From: Actinomycetota bacterium
Lineage (GTDB): Bacteria > Actinomycetota > Actinomycetes > S36-B12
DNA length: 5,109 nt
NCBI GenBank assembly: GCA_009702725.1
Contig: WLHM01000120.1
Span: forward strand, 1-5,109
Direction: 5' to 3'
In this document: in pieces, positions 1 to 5,109 of the stretch
Layout of the letters: the number at the start of each line of letters is the position of its first letter
Numbering within the stretch: the first letter of the stretch is position 1
The notes under the pieces: model-generated
Databases searched by the model: none
The model's input: the letters and a program-made list of their open reading frames with translations, nothing else
Told to the model about the DNA's origin: nothing
Translations under genes and position numbers: made by a program

Positions 1-42
1 CACTGCCTCGGCATTGGTAAATTCTTCGAAGTAGCTAGTCAT
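1..42 (-). CDS. start of an unidentified gene, cut by the left edge
   Basis: Fourteen codons are visible from an ATG at 42, reading MTSYFEEFTNAEAV and open to the edge. AAAGGA lies 8 bases upstream, much like the AAAGGA in front of the LLM gene, which supports a real start. The peptide is too short to recognise. It follows the pyrimidine block in the same orientation across a 245-base spacer, so it may be co-transcribed or have its own promoter. A beta-alanine transaminase, a transporter or a ring-reducing enzyme would fill gaps in the pathway, but nothing in these residues favours any of them. Confidence 0.55.
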   Translation of the reverse strand, partial: MTSYFEEFTNAEAV

Positions 43-50
43 AGTTTTGG

Positions 51-56
51 TCCTTT
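51..56 (-). promoter_or_regulatory. ribosome binding site of the left-edge gene
   Basis: AAAGGA on the minus strand, 8 bases before the ATG at 42. It is the main support for calling a coding start there. Confidence 0.55.
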
Positions 57-119
57 CGAAGTCTCGACGCGACACTCGATTGTAGGCGTGACCCACGATT
101 AGATGTGGTGATTTTCGGG
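56..119 (-). pseudogene. possible decayed mmsA-LLM junction and LLM gene start
   Basis: Reading on from the stop of the mmsA fragment, 16 bases including GAAA and ATC stand where the real mmsA-LLM gap has 15 bases (1320-1334) with GAAAGGAATC. The frame beginning at 103 then reads SNRGSRLQSSV-ASRL against MDIGVVLQCTPPAARV of the LLM protein, sharing G, LQ, A and R. Nucleotide agreement over the 48 coding bases is only about 44 percent with one codon gap, not far above chance. Correct order and spacing is the main argument. The 3' part of this stretch would have been reused as the leader of the left-edge gene. Confidence 0.3.
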
Positions 120-218
120 TTATCAGGGTACGGGAAAAACAAGATCAATTGTCACGGTAGCCGACTCTTGCTTACGTGAGTTCGTCGTATTGGTATGACT
201 GTAGATATCGATGCCAAT
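120..218 (-). pseudogene. decayed fragment of the 3' end of a second mmsA
   Basis: The minus strand here encodes about 31 residues aligning without gaps to the C-terminus of the intact MmsA. GIDIYSHTNTTNSR matches GIEFYTRTKTVTSR, and ATVTIDLVFP matches ATSSVDLGFP. By my count 13 of 28 residues are identical. At DNA level, bases 126-148 match 1340-1363 at 22 of 24 aligned positions, including one gap. Bases 149-215 match 1364-1430 without a gap at about 38 of 67 positions. The fragment ends in adjacent TGA and TAA codons, with the TAA (120-122) at the place of the mmsA stop. There is no start codon or Shine-Dalgarno site, and a stop occurs in the same frame further upstream (267-269), so it cannot be a working gene. 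It lies downstream of the LLM gene in operon orientation, as expected for the remnant of a tandem copy. Homology is well supported; the history is inference. Confidence 0.7.
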
Positions 219-287
219 TGAGTCACGTCTATTTTCGCGATCTAGTACTTGCGGTCGGAACGTTGCTCACCGAAGGTTCTGTCCTGA

Positions 288-1319
288 CTACGAGGTTGCT
301 AGGTGGTGCTCCTGGACAGCGGGGATGATTTTCTCCCCGTATGCGGTCAGCGTGGCATCTTTGTCGTCGTGTTGCAAGTACACGGCGAACTGGTGGACTC
401 CTAGGGCTTCGAGCTCTTCGATGCGGCGAAGGTGTTCTTCAGGGGTCCCGATAATGCAGAATCGATCGATGATCTCATCGGGGACGAAATCGGTGTGGTC
501 ATTGCTAGCCTTGCCGTGATGGTTGTAGTCGTAACCCTTGCGGTCCTTGATGTAGTCGGTGAGTGCTTGAGGCACACCACTTCCAGTTTCACCGTAGCGC
601 TCTACGATGTCGGCAACGTGGTTACCGACCATGCCGCCGAACCAACGCAGTTGGTCGCGGGCATGAGCCAGCTCCTCTGGGGACCCATCAGTTACATACG
701 CGGGCGCCGCAACGCAGATGTAAATATCGTCTGGGTTGCGTCCAGCAGCAGAAGCGGCATCGCGTACCGCTTTGATGGTCCACTCGGCAATTGATGGGTC
801 GGCAAGTTGAAGAATGAAGCCGTCTCCGACTTCTCCGGTCAAAGCTAGTACTTTTGGCCCGTAAGCGGCGACGTACACATCCGTGCGACTGGCGCCAGCC
901 CAAGGTAGTCGCAGGCTATTGCCGTTGTATTCGATCGCCTCACCGTTCACTAGGCCCTTGAGGTCAACCACCGCTTGCCGAAGGTCGGCCACAGAAACTG
1001 GCTTACCATTGGTAACCCGAACCGCAGAGTCACCGCGTCCAATTCCGATGACAGTGCGATTGCCGTACATTTCATTTAGCGTTGCGAAGACAGATGCTGT
1101 CACGGTGACATCGCGGGTGGCCGGGTTGGTGACCATCGGGCCGATGGTTATTTTGCGGGTTTCATTAAGAATCTTGCTGTAAATGACGTACGGCTCCTCC
1201 CACAAGATGTGCGAGTCGAAAGTCCACACGTGACTGAACCCGTACGTGTCAGCGCGGCGCGCGAGATCGATAACTCGAGCCGCTGGGGGAGTGCACTGCA
1301 GTACTACACCGATATCCAT
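288..1319 (-). CDS. LLM-class flavin/F420-type oxidoreductase, role in the operon unknown
   Basis: This is a 343-residue soluble protein of the bacterial luciferase-like (LLM) TIM-barrel superfamily. Visible family blocks are the first barrel strand DIGVVLQ (2-8), GFSHVWTFDSH (27-37), GPMVTNPATRD (60-70), the cofactor-side loop GIGRGDSA (92-99), AAYGPKVLALTGEVGDGF (151-168), and a C-terminal FVPDEIIDRFCIIG segment (278-291). The overall pattern resembles, from memory, the LLM family annotated as F420-dependent (TIGR03842), which I recall near hydantoinase genes. The substrate is unknown. The ATG at 1319 has AAAGGA 6 bases upstream and lies only 15 bases after the mmsA stop, so the two are probably co-transcribed. 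It does not resemble the uracil oxygenase RutA beyond the shared fold. Cofactor (FMN or F420) and direction (reduction or oxidation) cannot be read from the sequence. Confidence 0.88.
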   Translation of the reverse strand: MDIGVVLQCTPPAARVIDLARRADTYGFSHVWTFDSHILWEEPYVIYSKILNETRKITIGPMVTNPATRDVTVTASVFATLNEMYGNRTVIGIGRGDSAVRVTNGKPVSVADLRQAVVDLKGLVNGEAIEYNGNSLRLPWAGASRTDVYVAAYGPKVLALTGEVGDGFILQLADPSIAEWTIKAVRDAASAAGRNPDDIYICVAAPAYVTDGSPEELAHARDQLRWFGGMVGNHVADIVERYGETGSGVPQALTDYIKDRKGYDYNHHGKASNDHTDFVPDEIIDRFCIIGTPEEHLRRIEELEALGVHQFAVYLQHDDKDATLTAYGEKIIPAVQEHHLATS

Positions 1320-1325
1320 TGAGAT

Positions 1326-1331
1326 TCCTTT
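1326..1331 (-). promoter_or_regulatory. ribosome binding site of the LLM oxidoreductase gene
   Basis: AAAGGA on the minus strand, 6 bases before the ATG at 1319, fills most of the 15-base gap after the mmsA stop. No space remains for a promoter or terminator between the two genes. Confidence 0.75.
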
Positions 1332-1334
1332 CAG

Positions 1335-2822
1335 TTAACGGGTACGCGGAAAACCAAGATCAACCGACGAGGTCGCCGGGTCTGGCCACCTCGAAGTGAC
1401 CGTCTTAGTGCGGGTGTAGAACTCAATACCCGCAGGCCCATACATATTGCTGTCGCCAAAAAGCGAGGCTTTCCAGCCGCCAAAGCTGTAGTAGGCCACC
1501 GGTACGGGGATCGGCACATTGATACCGACCATGCCGACATTGATGTCGAACTGGAATTGCCGAGCGGCACCGCCATCGCGGGTAAAGATTGCTGTTCCGT
1601 TGCCGTACTGGTGCTTGTTAATTAGATCTACTGCTTCTTCATAGGTACCGACGCGGGTCACCACTAAGACGGGGCCAAAAATCTCATCGTCGTATACCTT
1701 CATGCCCGGCTTGACATTGTCTACTAGTGAAGCGCCGAGGAAAAAACCTTCTGTCGGTAGGTCATCGTCGCGGCCATCAACGACCATGGTCGCGCCCTCA
1801 CTTGCTGCACCCGCGAGATATGAAGCCACCTTGTCGCGGTGCTCGCCGGTGATCAGTGGGCCCATCTCGGCATCGGGGTCGGTGCCTGGTCCAACACGCA
1901 GTTTCGGCAACCGCGTGGCAATTGCATCAACTATTGCGTCACCGATATTGCCAACGGCAACAACAACAGACACCGCCATGCAGCGCTCACCAGCTGAGCC
2001 GTAGGCGGCGCTAACTGCTGCATCTGCAGCCATGTTGATATCAGCATCGGGCAGCACGATCATGTGATTCTTTGCCCCGCCAAGTGCTTGAACACGCTTA
2101 CCGTTTGCGGTGCCGGTGGTGTATATGTACTTCGCGATGGGGGTGGATCCGACGAAACTTACGGCCGCGATATCCGGGTGGTTCAAGATGGCGTCAACTG
2201 CAACTTTGTCACCTTGAAGAACGGTGAATACACCTGACGGGAGTCCGGCCTGCGAAAGTAGCTCGGCTAGATACAGAGCTACGGAGGGATCCTTCTCGCT
2301 CGGTTTTAGGATGAAGCAGTTTCCAGTCGCGATTGCGTTGGCAAACATCCACATCGGGACCATCGCCGGAAAGTTGAACGGGGTGATGCCGGCAACGACC
2401 CCAAGTGGCTGCTTTATCGAGTAGACGTCGACACCACCAGAAACTTGCTCGCTGAACCCCCCCTTAAGTAGCGCGGGAATGCCACAGGCGAACTCGATAT
2501 TTTCCATGCCCCGCGCTAGTTCACCGGCCGCATCACTCGGAACTTTGCCGTGCTCGATTGATATCAATTCAACAATTTTCGCCCGGTTGGCATTGGCTAA
2601 CTCTCGGAAAGCGAACATGATTTCTGAGCGCTTCGACAAGGACGCTAGCCGCCATGACTTGAATGCTTCCTTTGCGGACGCAACTGCGGCATCAACCTCG
2701 GCAACCGACGCTAAACCGACACTGGCCTGCTGCTTGCCGGTGGCAGGGTTGTAGACCGGGCTGGTGCGCCCAGAAGTTGATGGAACCAGAGCTCCGTTGA
2801 TCCAGTGGTCAATGACGCGCAC
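1335..2822 (-). CDS. mmsA: CoA-acylating methylmalonate/malonate-semialdehyde dehydrogenase
   Basis: This 495-residue aldehyde dehydrogenase converts malonate or methylmalonate semialdehyde, with NAD+ and CoA, to acetyl-CoA or propionyl-CoA plus CO2. Family hallmarks are FNFPAMVPMWMFA (149-161, containing Asn150), the NAD-binding KPSEKDP (Lys173), VSFVGSTPIA (221-230), the nucleophile Cys281 in GERCMA, and EIFGPV (380-385). LGGAKNH (248-254) replaces the ELGGK of ordinary aldehyde dehydrogenases, as in the CoA-dependent MmsA/IolA group. Arg104 and Arg280 correspond to the two arginines known to bind substrate carboxylate in Bacillus IolA. Translation starts at GTG (2822), with GGAG 7 bases upstream and no nearby ATG in frame. 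Next to hydA and the amidohydrolase, it probably handles malonate semialdehyde from beta-alanine; a role in valine or inositol breakdown is the alternative. A decayed copy of its 3' end lies beyond the next gene. Confidence 0.95.
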   Translation of the reverse strand: MRVIDHWINGALVPSTSGRTSPVYNPATGKQQASVGLASVAEVDAAVASAKEAFKSWRLASLSKRSEIMFAFRELANANRAKIVELISIEHGKVPSDAAGELARGMENIEFACGIPALLKGGFSEQVSGGVDVYSIKQPLGVVAGITPFNFPAMVPMWMFANAIATGNCFILKPSEKDPSVALYLAELLSQAGLPSGVFTVLQGDKVAVDAILNHPDIAAVSFVGSTPIAKYIYTTGTANGKRVQALGGAKNHMIVLPDADINMAADAAVSAAYGSAGERCMAVSVVVAVGNIGDAIVDAIATRLPKLRVGPGTDPDAEMGPLITGEHRDKVASYLAGAASEGATMVVDGRDDDLPTEGFFLGASLVDNVKPGMKVYDDEIFGPVLVVTRVGTYEEAVDLINKHQYGNGTAIFTRDGGAARQFQFDINVGMVGINVPIPVPVAYYSFGGWKASLFGDSNMYGPAGIEFYTRTKTVTSRWPDPATSSVDLGFPRTR

Positions 2823-2829
2823 AGTAAAT

Positions 2830-2841
2830 CTCCGCTTCCTT
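2830..2841 (-). promoter_or_regulatory. ribosome binding site for the GTG start of mmsA
   Basis: AAGGAAGCGGAG on the minus strand contains two purine-rich Shine-Dalgarno-like runs. The closer one, GGAG, is 7 bases before the GTG at 2822 and supports that non-ATG start. It lies in the 49-base hydA-mmsA gap, which shows no other signal. Confidence 0.75.
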
Positions 2842-2871
2842 ATTGATACTTGGTTTCGCTTGGGTTGGACT

Positions 2872-4290
2872 TCAGATCAGGTACTGCGACAGGCCACGCT
2901 TTAGATATTGGCCGTGGCCCTTAACTCCCTTGTACTCATTATTCTCAACTACAACTTTGCCGCGGGAGAGGACGGTGTCTACGTGGCCGTCGACCACGAA
3001 GCCCTCCCAAGCCGAATGGTCCATATTCATGTGGTGGGTTTTGTGGAAGCCAATTTCAGTTCGGCCAACCGGATCGTAGATGACAATGTCGGCATCGGAG
3101 CCAGGAGCTATAGCGCCCTTGCGCGGGTAAAGGCCGAACATACGAGCGGGGGTTGTTGAGCACAGCTCCACCCAGCGCTCCACTGAGATCTGCCCATCGA
3201 CCACCCCTTGGTAGATGAGATCCATGCGATGTTCTACTGAACCAATTCCGTTGGGAATCTTGGAAAAATTACCGACACCGAGTTCCTTTTGCTCCTTGAA
3301 GCAAAATGGGCAATGGTCAGTGCTGATAACCGAAAGGTCATTGGTGCGCAGGTAGCGCCATAGTTCCTCTTGGTGGCCTTCGGCTTTTGAGCGAAGTGGC
3401 GTGGAGCAAACCCACTTGGCACCTTCGAAGCCAGGTTGCATCAATTGATCTTCAAGGGATAGATACAAATACTGGGGGCAGGTTTCACCGAAGACATTTT
3501 GGCCGCCATCGCGCGCCCGTTGCACTACTTCAACAGCCTGCTTGGCAGACATATGCACCACATATAGGGGAGCCCCGGTCATATGCGCGAGCATCACTGC
3601 GCGATTTGTAGCTTCGGATTCGGTTTGCCAAGGGCGAGTTAGGGAGTGATACATCGGGTCGGTGTTGCCAGCGGCAAGAGCTTGGCTAACTAAAACATCA
3701 ATTGCGGTGCCATTTTCGGCATGCATCATGATCATGGAGCCGTTATTCGCCGCAGTTTGCATTGCGCGCACGATTTGGCCGTCATCACTTAAAAAAACGC
3801 CCGGGTAGGCCATGAACAACTTAAAGCTAGTTATACCTTCGTCGACTAGTTCATCCATCGCCTTAAGCGAGTCATCATCTACTCCGCCGATGATCTGATG
3901 AAATCCGTAGTCAATATGGCAATTTCCGGCAGCTTTTTCGAACCAAGCTTGTAGTGAATCCTGAACACGTGAACCGTATGTCTGTACTGAGAAATCGATG
4001 ATGGTCGTGGTGCCGCCCCATGCTGCCGCGCGGGTACCAGTCTCGAAAGTATCCGAGGCCGCAGTGCCGCCGAATGGAAGCTCCATATGAGTGTGGCAAT
4101 CGACGCCGCCGGGTATTACATACTTCCCGGCGGCATCGATCACTCGATCAACGGTGCCCACAAGACCCGCACCAAGGGCATTGTCACCCGGGGCTAAGAC
4201 CGCAACAATGCGTTCACCGTCGATTAGCACATCGGCGGTGCTGATGCCAACGGGTGAAACTACGCTGCCATTCTTGATCAAGATTGTCAT
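2872..4290 (-). CDS. hydA: dihydropyrimidinase / D-hydantoinase
   Basis: This is a 472-residue cyclic amidohydrolase that reversibly opens 5,6-dihydrouracil or dihydrothymine to the N-carbamoyl-beta-amino acid; relatives also act on 5-substituted hydantoins. The dinuclear metal site is complete: His66 and His68 in GGVDCHTHME, Lys157 (the lysine that becomes carboxylated) in SFKLFMAYPG, His190 in MMHAENG, His246 in VVHMSAK, and Asp325 in STDHCPF. Tyr162, Ser296 (VCSTPLR) and Asn347 (KIPNGIG) match substrate-contact positions of the family. Length is normal. The ATG at 4290 is chosen because AGGAG sits 5 bases upstream and the protein then opens with the usual MTILIKNG strand. An in-frame start at 4368 would add 26 unrelated residues and overlap the upstream gene. 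Its neighbours supply the next step (amidohydrolase, 20 bases upstream) and a later one (mmsA, 49 bases downstream). Dihydropyrimidinase and D-hydantoinase cannot be told apart by sequence alone; context favours the former. Confidence 0.95.
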   Translation of the reverse strand: MTILIKNGSVVSPVGISTADVLIDGERIVAVLAPGDNALGAGLVGTVDRVIDAAGKYVIPGGVDCHTHMELPFGGTAASDTFETGTRAAAWGGTTTIIDFSVQTYGSRVQDSLQAWFEKAAGNCHIDYGFHQIIGGVDDDSLKAMDELVDEGITSFKLFMAYPGVFLSDDGQIVRAMQTAANNGSMIMMHAENGTAIDVLVSQALAAGNTDPMYHSLTRPWQTESEATNRAVMLAHMTGAPLYVVHMSAKQAVEVVQRARDGGQNVFGETCPQYLYLSLEDQLMQPGFEGAKWVCSTPLRSKAEGHQEELWRYLRTNDLSVISTDHCPFCFKEQKELGVGNFSKIPNGIGSVEHRMDLIYQGVVDGQISVERWVELCSTTPARMFGLYPRKGAIAPGSDADIVIYDPVGRTEIGFHKTHHMNMDHSAWEGFVVDGHVDTVLSRGKVVVENNEYKGVKGHGQYLKRGLSQYLI

Positions 4291-4295
4291 GGGCT

Positions 4296-4300
4296 CTCCT
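4296..4300 (-). promoter_or_regulatory. ribosome binding site fixing the hydA start
   Basis: AGGAG on the minus strand, 5 bases before the ATG at 4290, sits inside the 20-base gap after the amidohydrolase stop. It selects this ATG over the upstream in-frame start at 4368. Confidence 0.85.
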
Positions 4301-4310
4301 GGTTTCCGGG

Positions 4311-5109
4311 TTATCTGCGGACTAAGTCGTCGTATGCCTCCGGCCGGCGGTCGCGGTAGAACGCCCACCGGTTACGCACCGTTGCGATCAAGTCCATGTC
4401 CAGGTCCCGAACAATTAATTCCGGCTGGTACGGGTCACCTTTTTCGCCAACATACTGGCCTTCCGGGTCTATGAAGTATGACTGACCGTAGAAATCATCA
4501 TCGCCAAGGTCCTCGATGCCAACTCGATTTATTGCACCTACGTAGTACTCATTGGCAACAGCGGCGGCTGGCTGCTCGATACTCCACAGGTATTGCGAAA
4601 GGCCGCGCGAAGTTGCGGAGGGATTAAAGACGATCTGTGCACCGTTAAGGCCGAGCGCACGCCATCCCTCAGGGAAGTGTCGGTCGTAGCAGATGTAGAC
4701 GCCGATCTTGCCAACCGCCGTGTCGAAGACCGGATAGCCGCCATTCCCGGGCCGGAAGTAGAACTTCTCCCAAAAACCATTGACATGCGGAATGTGCTGC
4801 TTGCGGTACTTTCCAAGATAAGTGCCATCTGCATCAACGACAGCCGCGGTGTTGTAGAGAACACCGGGCTGCTCCTCTTCATACATTGGCAGCACCATGA
4901 CCATGTTCAGTTCTTTGGCTAACTTCTGAAATCTCTCGGTGGTTGGGCCGGGGATGGCCTCGGCGTATTCATAGAACTTGGCATCCTGGACCTGGCAAAA
5001 ATACGGTCCGTAGAACAACTCCTGGAAGCAGATCACCTGCGCCCCTTGGGCGGCTGCCTCTCGGGCGTAATCTTCATGCGCGGCGATCATGGACTCTTTA
5101 TCGCCGGTC
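4311..5109 (-). CDS. beta-ureidopropionase-type carbon-nitrogen hydrolase (nitrilase superfamily), 5' end cut by window
   Basis: This cytoplasmic amidohydrolase probably hydrolyses N-carbamoyl-beta-alanine (or N-carbamoyl-beta-aminoisobutyrate) to the beta-amino acid, CO2 and ammonia, the third step of reductive pyrimidine degradation. The frame stays open to the right edge, where seven residues (TGDKESM) lead into the visible protein, so only a short N-terminal strand should be missing. Counting from the Met at 5090, the nitrilase catalytic triad is present: Glu24 in CFQELFYGPYF, Lys97 in GKYRKQHIPH, and Cys134 in YICYDRHFPEGW. FNPSAT (155-160) and the C-terminal RDLDMD and FYRDRRPE blocks are typical of bacterial beta-ureidopropionases. 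It lies 20 bases upstream of hydA on the same strand, which supports a pyrimidine role. Close relatives include N-carbamoylputrescine amidase and N-carbamoyl-D-amino acid hydrolase. The superfamily is certain; the substrate is inferred from resemblance and context. Confidence 0.9.
   Translation of the reverse strand, partial: TGDKESMIAAHEDYAREAAAQGAQVICFQELFYGPYFCQVQDAKFYEYAEAIPGPTTERFQKLAKELNMVMVLPMYEEEQPGVLYNTAAVVDADGTYLGKYRKQHIPHVNGFWEKFYFRPGNGGYPVFDTAVGKIGVYICYDRHFPEGWRALGLNGAQIVFNPSATSRGLSQYLWSIEQPAAAVANEYYVGAINRVGIEDLGDDDFYGQSYFIDPEGQYVGEKGDPYQPELIVRDLDMDLIATVRNRWAFYRDRRPEAYDDLVRR

Larger units (their letters stand above)
43..287. other. 245-base spacer between the LLM gene and the left-edge gene
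   Basis: This is the only long non-coding stretch in the window, and part of it is visibly richer in A and T than the genes. Bases 120-218 are the mmsA 3' remnant, 56-119 may be further remnant, and 51-56 is a Shine-Dalgarno site. In 219-287, next to the LLM stop, I find no recognisable coding remnant; the frame of the remnant there contains a stop at 267-269. No stem-loop strong enough to call a terminator is visible. Confidence 0.7.

Noticed and set aside
79..84. TACAAT on the minus strand as a -10 box for the left-edge gene
   Set aside because: No TTGACA-like hexamer is found 16-18 bases upstream. A single hexamer match is too weak to call a promoter.
91..110. Small inverted repeat CCAC...GTGG as a terminator after the operon
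   Set aside because: The stem is only four base pairs with an eight-base loop and no T-run on the minus strand.
123..266. The mmsA remnant frame as a functional small protein
   Set aside because: It has no start codon in a plausible place, no Shine-Dalgarno, and its sequence is explained by homology to the mmsA C-terminus.
432..794. 120-codon plus-strand open frame
   Set aside because: It lies entirely opposite the LLM gene, whose minus-strand product has clear family motifs. The plus-strand translation shows no domain.
288..1319. LLM protein as RutA, the pyrimidine oxygenase
   Set aside because: The N-terminal and cofactor-loop motifs do not match RutA, and no other rut-type gene is present. 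HydA and the amidohydrolase indicate the reductive route instead.
4291..4368. 26-residue N-terminal extension of HydA from an upstream start
   Set aside because: It would overlap the 3' end of the amidohydrolase gene, is unlike dihydropyrimidinase N-termini, and ignores the good AGGAG before the ATG at 4290.
4091..4474. 127-codon plus-strand open frame across the amidohydrolase-hydA junction
   Set aside because: It is antisense to two well-supported genes, has a low-complexity Arg/Pro/Ser-rich translation, and shows no Shine-Dalgarno or family resemblance.

Overview
The window is a compact single-strand gene block, transcribed right to left on the minus strand. In transcription order it holds a beta-ureidopropionase-type amidohydrolase (its start lies beyond the right edge), a dihydropyrimidinase/hydantoinase (hydA), a CoA-acylating (methyl)malonate-semialdehyde dehydrogenase (mmsA), a luciferase-like (LLM) flavin/F420-type oxidoreductase, a 245-base spacer, and the first 14 codons of a further gene at the left edge. 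Gaps inside the four-gene block are 20, 49 and 15 bases, and each of hydA, mmsA and the LLM gene has its own Shine-Dalgarno sequence. This is most simply one operon with its promoter outside the window. I saw no RNA gene, CRISPR array, insertion sequence or convincing terminator.

The first three products fit the lower part of reductive pyrimidine (uracil/thymine) catabolism. HydA opens dihydropyrimidines to N-carbamoyl-beta-amino acids. The amidohydrolase releases beta-alanine or beta-aminoisobutyrate plus NH3 and CO2. After a transamination not seen here, MmsA turns malonate or methylmalonate semialdehyde into acetyl-CoA or propionyl-CoA. The ring-reducing dehydrogenase and the transaminase are not visible. 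The LLM oxidoreductase has no assigned step.

The protein styles (hydA/amidohydrolase type, LLM protein of a family often annotated F420-dependent) suggest an actinobacterium. GC content, judged by eye, is in the mid-50s percent, moderate for that phylum. The lineage cannot be fixed from this window.

The most unusual thing is in the 43-287 spacer. It carries a decayed copy of the 3' end of mmsA, in the same orientation, ending in a stop at the equivalent place. Weaker similarity appears to continue beyond it, in the right order and spacing, into a copy of the mmsA-LLM junction and the start of the LLM gene. This looks like the scar of a tandem duplication of the mmsA-LLM segment followed by deletion and decay.
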